A stretch of DNA of 11,944 bases, taken from JBGZFC01 sp964346495 (GTDB lineage: Bacteria; Bacteroidota; Bacteroidia; Bacteroidales; Dysgonomonadaceae). Numbering within the stretch: the first letter of the stretch is position 1; every line of letters begins with the position of its first letter. A program made the position numbers and the translations under genes. Below, piece after piece: positions 1 to 7,496 of this stretch. The stretch lies in assembly GCA_964346495.1 (NCBI GenBank), contig CAYFUW010000065.1, positions 1 through 11,944 on the forward strand, written 5' to 3'. The notes beneath the pieces are model-generated. The model searched no databases, had not been told where the DNA came from, and saw nothing but the letters and a program-made list of their open reading frames with translations.

Positions 1-2
1 TT

Positions 3-39
3 AGTAATAATGGGAATTATAGAAGATTCCATCATTACT
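3..39 (-). terminator. imperfect hairpin, possible terminator of the mannosidase operon
   Basis: Arms 3-17 and 26-39 form an AT-rich stem of about 13 pairs with one mismatch (9/33) and one bulged G (14), closed by an 8-nt loop. It begins 35 nt past the GH92 stop codon in the direction of that gene, so it may end or stabilise the 3' end of the transcript. On the plus strand the stem runs into a short T run (39-42), so it could also end a transcript arriving from the left. No U-tract can be checked on the minus-strand side because the window ends there. Positions 40-74 show nothing else convincing. Confidence 0.42.
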
Positions 40-74
40 TTTGAACATTAAGCCATTACAGACAACTGTTATCC

Positions 75-2354
75 TTATTTTCTTTCATTAGAAAAAGAGT
101 AGGGTAGATCGGCTTTTCTTGTTCCCCTTTTTTTGTTGGGTTTTTCAGACATTTGAATATCTATTTTAGCACCGTTTGTCAAAACATCGTGCGTGAAATA
201 GTTTTTCGTATGAGTTTCACCATTTACCTTAATGTCAGAAATATAACGTTTTGAACAGTCGTTGTCCGGTGCATTTATTTCTATAGTTTTACCATTCTCT
301 AAATGTATCGTCATCTCTTTGAATAGCGGAGAACCAAGAATATATTCATCAGTTCCGGGACAAACGGGATAAAAACCCATTGCAGAAAACACATACCAGG
401 CCGATGTTTGTCCGTTGTCTTCATCGCCACAATAACCGTCGGGAGCAGGAGTGTAGAGCTTGTGCATAACTTCACGAGCCCAATATTGTGCTTTCCAGGG
501 CTCTCCGGCATAGTTATAAAGATAAATCATGTGCTGAATGGGTTGATTGCCGTGAGCGTATTGTCCCATGTTCATAATTTGCATTTCGCGAATTTCGTGA
601 ATCGGGAACCCGTAATAGCTATCGTCGAAAATAGGCGGCATTTTAAAAACCGAATCGAGCATTTCTACAAACATTCTGTTTCCGCCCATTAGGTCGATAA
701 GTCCTTGTGGGTCATGAAAAACAGACCAAGTGTAGTGCCAACTGTTACCTTCGGTAAAGGCATCGCCCCATTTCACGGGATTGAAAGGCGACTGAAACGA
801 ACCGTCTTTGTTGCGTCCGCGCATTAATTTGTGTTCGGGCGAGTACAAATTGCGATAGTTTTGACAACGTTTAGCATATAAATCTATTTCCGATTGCGGA
901 CGATTCAGAGCTTTTGCAAGTTTGTAGATAGTCCAGTCGGCATAAGCGTATTCGAGTGTGCGTGCTGCGTTTTCGTGAATTTTCACATCGTAAGGAACAT
1001 AACCGAGCGTGTTGTAATACTCGTGTCCTAAACGTCCTGTAGATGACACTGTTGGATGCACATTTTCTGTTCCGTGAATCATTGCTTCATAAAGAGTTTC
1101 GATATCGTAGCCACGCAAACCTTTCAGATATGCATCTGCAACTACCGAAGCTGAATTGTTACCAATCATAATGCCACGATGTCCCGGGCTTGCCCATTCG
1201 GGTAAAAATCCACTCTCTTTATATGTATTTACCAATCCTTCCTGAATCTCCTTGTTTACAGATGGATATATCAAGTTTAGTAGCGGGAAAAGTGAACGAA
1301 AAGTGTCCCAAAAACCAGTATCGGTGTACATGTAACCGGGTAGAACTTCTCCGTTGTAAGGGCTGTAATGAACGATATTTCCCTGTGTATCAATTTCGTA
1401 AAATTTACGTGGAAATAGGGTAGAGCAATATAGTGTTGAATAGAAAATTCGTTTGTTATCGATATTTTCGTCATTTATTTCAACTTTGCCAAGCACTTCG
1501 TTCCAAATATCACAACCTTCCTGTTTAACGGTTTCAAAATCTTTATTTTCAACTTCTTTTAGATTTTGCCAAGCCTGTTCGTAACTAATAAAAGAGGATG
1601 CAACTTTGGCAATAACCTGTTCATTTCTGTCTGTTTTGAACTGAAGAATAGCACCTGAATGATTACTTTCCGATTTATCTGCGTGGTTTTCAACAATTTC
1701 AGCATCTCTAACATCGAAAGATGATGTGAATGGCTTATCGAAAACAATAACAAAGTAGTTTTTGAAATTATCGGGAACTCCACCGCTATTGCGCGTTGTG
1801 TAGCCGATTACAGCATTTTTATCTTTTAGTACCTCTACAGACGAGCCCTTGTCGAAAGCATCTATAATAATGTTTGCCTTATCGGTTTCGGGAAATGTGA
1901 AACGAAAAACAGCGGCACGTTCCGTTGGTGTTATTTCTGTAGTAATGTCATAATCAGCCAGATAGGCGCTGTAGTAGTGTGGTTTTGCAATTTCTGCTTT
2001 ATGCGAAAACCAGCTTGCACGTTTGTCCTCATCGAAAATAGTTTCACCTACAGTCGGCATAATCGAAAATTGTCCGTAATCGTTCATCCAAGGGCTTGGT
2101 TGATGTGTTTGCTTGAAACCTAGAATTTTATCGGCATCGTATCTATATTGCCATCCATCGCCCATTTTTCCGGTTTGCGGTGTCCAGAAGTTCATTCCCC
2201 ATGGACGAGCAATGGCAGGGTAAGTATTTCCGTTCGATAATTCAAATTTGGATTGCGTACCCATCAAAACACTCACGTAATCAATTGGTTCTTGTGCATT
2301 TAGCCAAAAAATATTGATAAATAAAAGATATGATAAAATTGATTTTATTTTCAT
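75..2354 (-). CDS. GH92 exo-alpha-1,2-mannosidase, secreted
   Basis: This 759-residue protein is a glycoside hydrolase family 92 alpha-mannosidase, a calcium-dependent, inverting exo-enzyme that removes terminal mannose from mannans and high-mannose N-glycans. A Sec signal peptide covers about residues 1-20 (hydrophobic core, then LNAQ), pointing to export to the periplasm or beyond. An N-terminal beta-sandwich (about 22-270) is followed by an (alpha/alpha)6 barrel that carries the family motifs EGNSWHY (E535), IHEIRE (H586-E587), GNQP (602-605) and GDEDNGQTSAW (643-653). These sit at a constant offset of +2 from the residues I recall for B. thetaiotaomicron BT3990: E533 (catalytic acid), H584-E585 (alpha-1,2 specificity) and D642/D644 (base region). 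The match predicts an active alpha-1,2-mannosidase; the linkage is inferred. It is the last gene of the putative operon, 11 bp after GH125. Length is normal for the family and the gene is intact. Confidence 0.93.
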   Translation of the reverse strand: MKIKSILSYLLFINIFWLNAQEPIDYVSVLMGTQSKFELSNGNTYPAIARPWGMNFWTPQTGKMGDGWQYRYDADKILGFKQTHQPSPWMNDYGQFSIMPTVGETIFDEDKRASWFSHKAEIAKPHYYSAYLADYDITTEITPTERAAVFRFTFPETDKANIIIDAFDKGSSVEVLKDKNAVIGYTTRNSGGVPDNFKNYFVIVFDKPFTSSFDVRDAEIVENHADKSESNHSGAILQFKTDRNEQVIAKVASSFISYEQAWQNLKEVENKDFETVKQEGCDIWNEVLGKVEINDENIDNKRIFYSTLYCSTLFPRKFYEIDTQGNIVHYSPYNGEVLPGYMYTDTGFWDTFRSLFPLLNLIYPSVNKEIQEGLVNTYKESGFLPEWASPGHRGIMIGNNSASVVADAYLKGLRGYDIETLYEAMIHGTENVHPTVSSTGRLGHEYYNTLGYVPYDVKIHENAARTLEYAYADWTIYKLAKALNRPQSEIDLYAKRCQNYRNLYSPEHKLMRGRNKDGSFQSPFNPVKWGDAFTEGNSWHYTWSVFHDPQGLIDLMGGNRMFVEMLDSVFKMPPIFDDSYYGFPIHEIREMQIMNMGQYAHGNQPIQHMIYLYNYAGEPWKAQYWAREVMHKLYTPAPDGYCGDEDNGQTSAWYVFSAMGFYPVCPGTDEYILGSPLFKEMTIHLENGKTIEINAPDNDCSKRYISDIKVNGETHTKNYFTHDVLTNGAKIDIQMSEKPNKKRGTRKADLPYSFSNERK

Positions 2355-2365
2355 TTGAGCACAAT

Positions 2366-3811
2366 TTATATTTTTAATAGGTACATCTTATTCTCTTTTT
2401 CGAGTTTCAATATCAGTTCACCAAACAGAGTGTTTGTCCATGCAAACCAACTGCGGGTAAACTGTGCCGGATTGTCTTTGTGAAACGATTCGTGCATAAA
2501 ACCTGTATCGGCATCGGTATCACGAAGCGTTCTCAAACACTCTTTAATCTCATTGTCATCTTTTGAAGTCATGGCACGCATAATTATGCTCATGGGCCAA
2601 ATCATATCGTAACCAATGTGTGGACCCCCAATTCCTTCTCCGGCAGTTCCTTTAAAGAAATGCGGATTGTCTTTGCTCAATACAAATCTACGTGTGTTGC
2701 GATAAATTTCGTTATCGTCGCTTTCACTTCCCAAATAAGGAATAGCCAACAAACTCGGAACGTTTGGATCATCCGTTAAATAGTAATTTCCAAAGCCATC
2801 AACTTCGTAAGCATAGATTTTTCCATGATTTGGATGTGTAGTAATGCAATACTTTTGAATAGCGGCATCTACTTCATTAGCAAGCTGTTTGCACTCATTT
2901 GCAAAGGATAGGTCGAGCGTAACTTTTTCCGAAATTTCCACCAATTGACGTAACGATGTTACAGCAAACATATTTGAAGGAACCAGGAACCCGAATGTTG
3001 TTGCATCGTCTGATGGGCGGAACGATGAAACGATAAGTCCCACCGGATTAACAGGATTCCCGTATCCCACGTTATTTAATGTATCTAATTGACGGTCAGT
3101 AACTCGTAAAAAGCGATAACTTCCTTTTCCATCTCTTCGCTGTTGGTCTTTAAATGTTTCCACAACTAAAGCCATAGCTTCACGCCATTTTTTGTCGAAA
3201 ACAGATGTGTCGCCTGTGGTTTTCCAATACTCGTGAGCCAATCGGATAGGGTAGCAGAGTGAGTCGATTTCCCATTTTCGCTCGTGCAATTCGGGCTTCA
3301 TTCCACCGAAGTCGCTCATCCAAGGTCCATCGGGCATTGGTTCGGGATTGAAAGCATTGGCATACGGGTCTATAAGAATACACTGTGTTTGTCTGTTGAT
3401 TAGTCCTGCTATCATCTGTTTCAGGCTCTCGTCTTCGTTCATCAAAGGCATATAGGGCCAAACTTGTGCCGACGAGTCGCGAAGCCACATAGCATCGATA
3501 TCTCCTGTTATGACAAAGGTGTCAGGTCTGCCGTTTTTTACAGTGAAATTAACGGTTGTATCCAAAGTGTTTGGGAAACAATTTTCGAACATCCATGCAA
3601 GTTTAGGGTCTTTAATTTTTGGTTTTACCCGCTCGATAGTAGCTTCGACAGCTTTCGAAACGAATTTTCGATTGGCAACCGATGGTCTGTTTGACACATA
3701 TTTTTGCGTTTTAGATGCTGCTTTTGCGCTATTGCTTGCCCATGACGGACTGATAGCTAAGGCTGAAACTCCCAAAGCTGACTGTTTTATAAATTTTCGT
3801 CTTGAAATCAT
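2366..3811 (-). CDS. GH125 exo-alpha-1,6-mannosidase with twin-arginine leader
   Basis: This 481-residue protein belongs to GH125 (formerly DUF1237), inverting exo-alpha-1,6-mannosidases with an (alpha/alpha)6 fold. Family motifs are visible: GDIDAMWLRDSSAQ, EIDSLCYPIRLAHEYW (D183), RPSDDATTFGFLVPSN (D268), GIGGPHIGYDMIWPMS and DTGFMHESFH (E441). D268 and E441 are 173 residues apart, the same spacing as the acid/base pair I recall for the Clostridium perfringens enzyme (D220/E393), so both catalytic residues appear present. The N-terminus, SRRKFIK followed by a hydrophobic stretch, is a textbook Tat signal, so export in folded form is likely. I chose the ATG at 3811; the frame is open to a TTG at 3835, but the extra eight residues would only push the Tat motif inward. 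It lies 45 bp after the permease and 11 bp before GH92, which suggests co-expression and cooperation on the same mannan. Confidence 0.93.
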   Translation of the reverse strand: MISRRKFIKQSALGVSALAISPSWASNSAKAASKTQKYVSNRPSVANRKFVSKAVEATIERVKPKIKDPKLAWMFENCFPNTLDTTVNFTVKNGRPDTFVITGDIDAMWLRDSSAQVWPYMPLMNEDESLKQMIAGLINRQTQCILIDPYANAFNPEPMPDGPWMSDFGGMKPELHERKWEIDSLCYPIRLAHEYWKTTGDTSVFDKKWREAMALVVETFKDQQRRDGKGSYRFLRVTDRQLDTLNNVGYGNPVNPVGLIVSSFRPSDDATTFGFLVPSNMFAVTSLRQLVEISEKVTLDLSFANECKQLANEVDAAIQKYCITTHPNHGKIYAYEVDGFGNYYLTDDPNVPSLLAIPYLGSESDDNEIYRNTRRFVLSKDNPHFFKGTAGEGIGGPHIGYDMIWPMSIIMRAMTSKDDNEIKECLRTLRDTDADTGFMHESFHKDNPAQFTRSWFAWTNTLFGELILKLEKENKMYLLKI

Positions 3812-3856
3812 ATTATATATAATGTTTGACTGCAAATTTGTTTATCAAAAATGCAG

Positions 3857-4867
3857 TTAGAGTTTTTTCCTTTTAAGAATAATCCACACAATCATAGGTG
3901 CACCAAAAATAGCTGTAACGGCGTTAATTGGCAGTGTACGATTACTAACAGGTAGTTGAGAAACAATATCGCACACAAGCATTAAAATACTTCCCGTAAG
4001 AATTGTTGCAGGGATAATTGTTTTGTGATTGACCGTCCCAAACAAAGCTCTTGCAAAGTGCGGCATTGCCACTCCGATAAATGCAATTGGTCCGGTGTAG
4101 GCAGTTACTGTTCCTGTTATAACCGATGTAATTGTTATTACTACTAATTGTGTTCTTTTTATATTCAAACCTATACTCGAAGCATAGCTATTCCCCAACA
4201 ATAGGCTATTCAATGTCTTCTGCATAAGAAAGGTTATACAGATACCTATAACTGTTAGTATAACAAACAGAGGCATCTTGTTCCATGTTATTGCGCCAAG
4301 ACTTCCAAACGTCCATGTTACGAATACTTTTAGCGCATCCGGATTGGCAAAACTTTGTAAAATTGTTATTGCAGAGCCTGCCACATATCCGAAAATCATT
4401 CCCAGTACTAAAATCGTGACTGTATCCTTTATTTTTACCGATACAGCCAAAACCAACAACAGTGTTAATGAAGCTCCGGCGATGGCTGCAATTACTTGTG
4501 CCATGCTACCAAGAGGTGCTATAATTTGATGAATAACCGTTCCGTTTAACAGAGTTAGCAATGCAACTCCCAATCCTGCACCTGAGCTAATTCCCAGCAC
4601 ATCTGGACCTGCTAAAGGGTTTCTGAAAAGCGTCTGCATCAACAAACCTGCAACAGAGAGTGCTGAACCTGCTATTAGGGCAGTAATAGCTTTTGGGAGT
4701 CTATAATTAAAAATAATTTCATCAGTTATTTCGTTTCCTGATGTAGAGAATAGTGCATTAAAACCATCTTTAAATGATATATCGGCATTTCCTGTGAAAA
4801 TATCTAACACAAAAAGCACTATCAACAAAAATGATAATAAAATAAATAACCAAAAATTCTTTCTCAC
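3857..4867 (-). CDS. FecCD/BtuC-family ABC importer permease
   Basis: This 336-residue polytopic inner-membrane protein is the permease of a type II ABC importer of the siderophore/haem/cobalamin class. Typical signatures are GLLMQTLFRNPLAGPDVLG with GISSGAGLGVAL near residues 75-100, then GPIAFIGVAMPHFARALFG and a C-terminal NRTLPINAVTAIFGAPM segment. About nine or ten hydrophobic segments are spread along the chain. The start is GTG: the next in-frame Met lies inside the conserved LMQ motif, so translation must begin here or very near. It begins 11 bp after the binding-protein gene. In most such loci the ATPase gene follows, but here the next gene is GH125. The ligand cannot be told from sequence; an iron complex and a corrinoid are both possible. 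Confidence 0.92.
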   Translation of the reverse strand: MRKNFWLFILLSFLLIVLFVLDIFTGNADISFKDGFNALFSTSGNEITDEIIFNYRLPKAITALIAGSALSVAGLLMQTLFRNPLAGPDVLGISSGAGLGVALLTLLNGTVIHQIIAPLGSMAQVIAAIAGASLTLLLVLAVSVKIKDTVTILVLGMIFGYVAGSAITILQSFANPDALKVFVTWTFGSLGAITWNKMPLFVILTVIGICITFLMQKTLNSLLLGNSYASSIGLNIKRTQLVVITITSVITGTVTAYTGPIAFIGVAMPHFARALFGTVNHKTIIPATILTGSILMLVCDIVSQLPVSNRTLPINAVTAIFGAPMIVWIILKRKKL

Positions 4868-4878
4868 GATAATTGTTA

Positions 4879-6033
4879 CTATTCTAATGGTTTCACATAA
4901 ACGAAAACATGATCGGGTAGCAGTTCCGGATATACTGCCTTAATACAATCTTTCAATACTATATCGGGATTTGCAATTGCACTTTCGAAATAGTCATTTC
5001 CGCCTTCTTTGGTAATTCTATTTCGGTTACTAAAAACTCTTCTGTTTTTTACCGATTGCAATAACATATATTTTTCATCCTTTTTAGCAAGTTCGGCATA
5101 TGTGTTTGATTCACAACCAAGCCAAACATAAGTGTTTCCAAAACGTGTAAGAATTGTTTCGATATCCAATCCTATACTTCCGCCATCGTTGTTGTCTTTG
5201 TAATAATAGTCAAGTCCTGCATCCCGAAACATTTGAGCATAAACACTTTTCCCACCCGGTACATACCATGTTTCATGAAAAAAGTCGCCTGCCATAACTG
5301 TCTTTTGTTCTGAAATATTGGCAGCAATCTTTTTTGCTTCTAAATATCTGCTCTCAATCTCATTAAATACGCTGTCAGCCTGCTCTTCCTTGTCGAAAAA
5401 AGCAGCAATCATTTTTATCCATTCTGCACGAGCTAACGGATTGTCTTCCATCCATTCTAAAGTATAAACTACCGGAATCCCGAAGTTTATCAATCGCTCG
5501 CTATATGTGTCTTGTTGTGAAAATCCGGACACAATTACCGCATCAGTATTAATATTTAGTGTGCGTTCAACATCGGGACGGAAAGGGTCGCCTAAATCGA
5601 CAATTTCATTCTTTTCAACTTTAGATAAAATATATGGATTGTATATTCTAAAAACATCAGTTACAGCACTTATTTTATCTATTTCTCCCAATTGATTTAA
5701 AAGCTCAAAATATGAGAAAGTGTTTACTACAACAGATTCAAGTGGGATTTTAATTTTAAAGCCATCATCCTTAGGCAACGTGGTAGAATCGTTTCTGTAC
5801 AGATAATAAACTGCATATGCCGCTTCCTTTTTCTTATCCCAAGGGTCTTTGAGTACAACTTTTGTATATTCGTCAAAGTGGAATATCTCGAAACCGGTTG
5901 CATACTTTGTAGATAACTGCCGTGTCGCTACTTCATTCTCTGCACTTTGTTTAGCTTTACTCTCTTTACAGCTCGAAAAAGAGTATAGTGTTAATAGTAG
6001 AGATACAATGGATAACAAATAATAATTTTTCAT
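4879..6033 (-). CDS. lipoprotein periplasmic binding protein of a siderophore/cobalamin-type ABC importer
   Basis: This 384-residue protein is a substrate-binding protein of the FepB/BtuF class. A lipoprotein signal ends at C22 (YSFSSC), so the mature protein should be anchored to a membrane. Recognisable blocks include ISAVTDVFRIYNPYI, the lobe motif GDPFRPDVERTLNINTDAVIVSG, the cross-over region ending EWMEDNPLARAEWIKMIAAFF, and ETWYVPGGKSVYAQMFRDAGLDY, all characteristic of Bacteroidota members of the family. It should deliver its ligand to the permease encoded 11 bp downstream. Its ATG overlaps the stop of the AI-2E-family gene (ATGA), indicating translational coupling. No TonB-dependent receptor and no ATPase lie in the window. 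The ligand is not determined; cobalamin and ferric siderophore or haem are the main candidates. Confidence 0.9.
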   Translation of the reverse strand: MKNYYLLSIVSLLLTLYSFSSCKESKAKQSAENEVATRQLSTKYATGFEIFHFDEYTKVVLKDPWDKKKEAAYAVYYLYRNDSTTLPKDDGFKIKIPLESVVVNTFSYFELLNQLGEIDKISAVTDVFRIYNPYILSKVEKNEIVDLGDPFRPDVERTLNINTDAVIVSGFSQQDTYSERLINFGIPVVYTLEWMEDNPLARAEWIKMIAAFFDKEEQADSVFNEIESRYLEAKKIAANISEQKTVMAGDFFHETWYVPGGKSVYAQMFRDAGLDYYYKDNNDGGSIGLDIETILTRFGNTYVWLGCESNTYAELAKKDEKYMLLQSVKNRRVFSNRNRITKEGGNDYFESAIANPDIVLKDCIKAVYPELLPDHVFVYVKPLE

Positions 6034-7142
6034 TCTTCTGATTTTTTTAATTTAAACTTTGATGTGGTTTTATTTTTGTTTTTAGTTCTTTTCGTTGTTA
6101 CACGAGGCTCAGCTAATGAGCCCGGTATGAATTCGTGACGATACATATTGAAAAATAGAATAAAAAGCGATAGTAATAGAGGTCCGAATATAACACCCCA
6201 GAAACCGAACATCGGGATACCTATTAATACACCAAAAACAGTGATTAATGGATGTATATCTGCCAATATTTTTTGGAGTAGAAAACGAGCAACGTTATCA
6301 ACTCCGCCAATTATTATAAACCCATATAATCCTAATCCGATAGCGCCCGGAATGTTGCCTTCAATTAATAAGCTTATAGCAAGAGGTATCCAAACAATCA
6401 TTGTTCCCAAAATAGGCACAATAGATGAAACACCTGTAAGAATTCCATATAGTAATGCGTTTTCAATGCCGAAGAAGATATATCCTAAATATGCAAATAG
6501 TCCTTGAATTATTGCAAGCAGAGGTATTCCTATTGCATTTGCTCTTATTATCTCTTTAGTTTCTTGGCTCAATATCTTTTTGTTTTCATCTTTTAGAGGA
6601 AGTATTTCCTTTATTGCTATTTCAAATGAATCGTAGTTATATAGCATATAGAAAAAAACAAAAAGCATAACTATTGTATTGATTAAGAGGGAGTAAGCGC
6701 TACTTCCAAGAGATTGTACAATAGATGTTCCCAGTTTGGGAAGAAAAGACAAGTTTTCGGGTGTAAATAGCTTAAAACCGACTTTCTCTTCAACTATTTT
6801 AATGAAGTTTGTAGTACTATCGGCAATTTGTTGTGGGTCAATTGAAACACCCGATAATGTATCTATCACTAAAAAAGCGACTCCAACAAGTGGACCGACA
6901 AAGAATAACAAAGACTCAATAGTGATTATAGATGCACTCAATGCCCGGTTAAATTTTAGTTTTTGCATAAAGAACTTCATTTGTCCCTTCATAATAATGT
7001 ATAAAGTTAATGCGCCTAAAAAACCGCTTAAATATGGCTTTAACTCTTTAAACAGAATAAATCCTAAAATAACCAATAGTGAAACTAAAATATATTTATA
7101 TGTTTTTTTGCTCATTTGTTGCAATTCAGCCATGATTGTCAT
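6030..7142 (-). CDS. AI-2E family transporter (PerM/TqsA-like membrane protein)
   Basis: This 370-residue integral membrane protein belongs to the AI-2E/PerM family (PF01594). Paired hydrophobic helices come first (about 20-90), then a soluble central part (about 95-155), then a cluster of helices ending in the family hallmark HPLITVFGVLIGIPMFGFWGVIFGPLL. The tail is very basic and Lys/Thr-rich, probably cytosolic. Members have been linked to autoinducer-2 export, Na+/H+ or other cation exchange, and permease roles, so the substrate is unknown here. The start is ambiguous: ATG at 7142, 7133 and 7115 are all possible; the last gives the compact start MSKKTYKYI. It lies 9 bp after the DUF2007 gene and overlaps the next gene by 4 bp, so it is an operon member. 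Confidence 0.88.
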   Translation of the reverse strand: MTIMAELQQMSKKTYKYILVSLLVILGFILFKELKPYLSGFLGALTLYIIMKGQMKFFMQKLKFNRALSASIITIESLLFFVGPLVGVAFLVIDTLSGVSIDPQQIADSTTNFIKIVEEKVGFKLFTPENLSFLPKLGTSIVQSLGSSAYSLLINTIVMLFVFFYMLYNYDSFEIAIKEILPLKDENKKILSQETKEIIRANAIGIPLLAIIQGLFAYLGYIFFGIENALLYGILTGVSSIVPILGTMIVWIPLAISLLIEGNIPGAIGLGLYGFIIIGGVDNVARFLLQKILADIHPLITVFGVLIGIPMFGFWGVIFGPLLLSLFILFFNMYRHEFIPGSLAEPRVTTKRTKNKNKTTSKFKLKKSEE

Positions 7143-7151
7143 TTTTTTTGA

Positions 7152-7385
7152 TTAATAAATAAAATCTTCGGGTTTAGCGTAACCACCTTCTATTAAAACT
7201 ATTTTGGCATACTCATAGTCAGATAACTTTACCTGCATTTCTATTTCTCCAATAGGTAAAGCCATGCTGTTGAGTGTGAGATTTTTCATAAACACTTCAA
7301 TACCTTTCATTTCCATATATGTTTGCACAATCGGAACATCGGTTGGAAATGTAAATGTTTTGACGGTGACAAGTTCTTCTTTCAT
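7152..7385 (-). CDS. DUF2007 small protein (putative signal-transducing protein)
   Basis: This 77-residue soluble protein resembles the DUF2007 family (PF09413). It opens with ELVTVKTFTFPTDVPIVQTYMEMKGIEVF, the usual pattern of a beta-strand followed by a helix and a 'GIxxF' strand, then a loop and a second strand (EIEMQVKLSDYEYAKIVL) and a short acidic end. Such proteins are ferredoxin-like folds related to PII-type regulators; the regulatory role is a family annotation, not something shown here. It is the first gene of the leftward group, with a -7 box about 20 bp upstream, and ends 9 bp before the AI-2E-family gene. That spacing suggests the pair is co-translated and may work together. Confidence 0.78.
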   Translation of the reverse strand: MKEELVTVKTFTFPTDVPIVQTYMEMKGIEVFMKNLTLNSMALPIGEIEMQVKLSDYEYAKIVLIEGGYAKPEDFIY

Positions 7386-7405
7386 AGTTTTAATATTTAG
7401 AAAGC

Positions 7406-7413
7406 CAAATATA
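7406..7413 (-). promoter_or_regulatory. Bacteroidota -7 box for the leftward six-gene group
   Basis: On the minus strand the sequence reads TATATTTG, an exact match to the Bacteroidota -7 consensus TAnnTTTG. It lies 20 bp upstream of the DUF2007 start codon, giving a very short leader. No convincing TTTG -33 box is seen at the usual distance, which is common for this loosely conserved element. Being the only clear promoter to the right of the tightly packed minus-strand genes, it could drive all six. Confidence 0.55.
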
Positions 7414-7457
7414 CATCATTTTTTGTAGATATTGGTTATTAAAACGATTTTTTAGAG

Positions 7458-7465
7458 TAATTTTG
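7458..7465 (+). promoter_or_regulatory. Bacteroidota -7 box for the SDR gene
   Basis: TAATTTTG matches the TAnnTTTG consensus exactly and lies 31 bp upstream of the SDR start codon. A TTG at 7432-7434 could be a -33 element, but the spacer (23 bp) is longer than the usual 19-21 bp. Together with the opposing box at 7406-7413 it makes a compact divergent promoter region of 111 bp. Confidence 0.5.
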
Positions 7466-7496
7466 ACGAATAAAATCATATAATATTTTTTGCTTT

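Noticed and set aside
1..48. 15-codon minus-strand open frame ending at the window edge, downstream of GH92
   Set aside because: It is too short and overlaps the inverted repeat at 3-39, whose pairing explains the sequence better.
540..551. GNQP in the GH92 protein, where many family members have GNEP, first read as loss of the catalytic acid and a mannose-phosphate-type enzyme
   Set aside because: Spacing to the GDEDNGQ motif shows that the catalytic acid is E535 in EGNSWHY, which is kept. Q604 is a different position, and I believe GNQP is common in the clade with the H-E motif.
3812..3835. TTG start for GH125, eight codons upstream of the chosen ATG
   Set aside because: The ATG at 3811 gives a standard Tat leader (MISRRKFIK). 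The extra residues add nothing recognisable, and TTG starts are rarer.
3829..3857. Inverted repeat ACTGCA...TGCAGT in the permease-GH125 gap
   Set aside because: A 6-bp stem with a 17-nt loop and no T-run is too weak to call a terminator or operator.
3510..3860. Long plus-strand open frames opposite GH125 (3510-3860) and opposite the AI-2E-family gene (6736-7155)
   Set aside because: They are antisense to clear conserved genes, have no family pattern and are expected by-products of codon use.
7386..7496. Searched for a cobalamin or other riboswitch ahead of the importer-containing operon
   Set aside because: The 111-bp divergent gap is A/T-rich and has no recognisable riboswitch core. The importer genes themselves are preceded by coding sequence.
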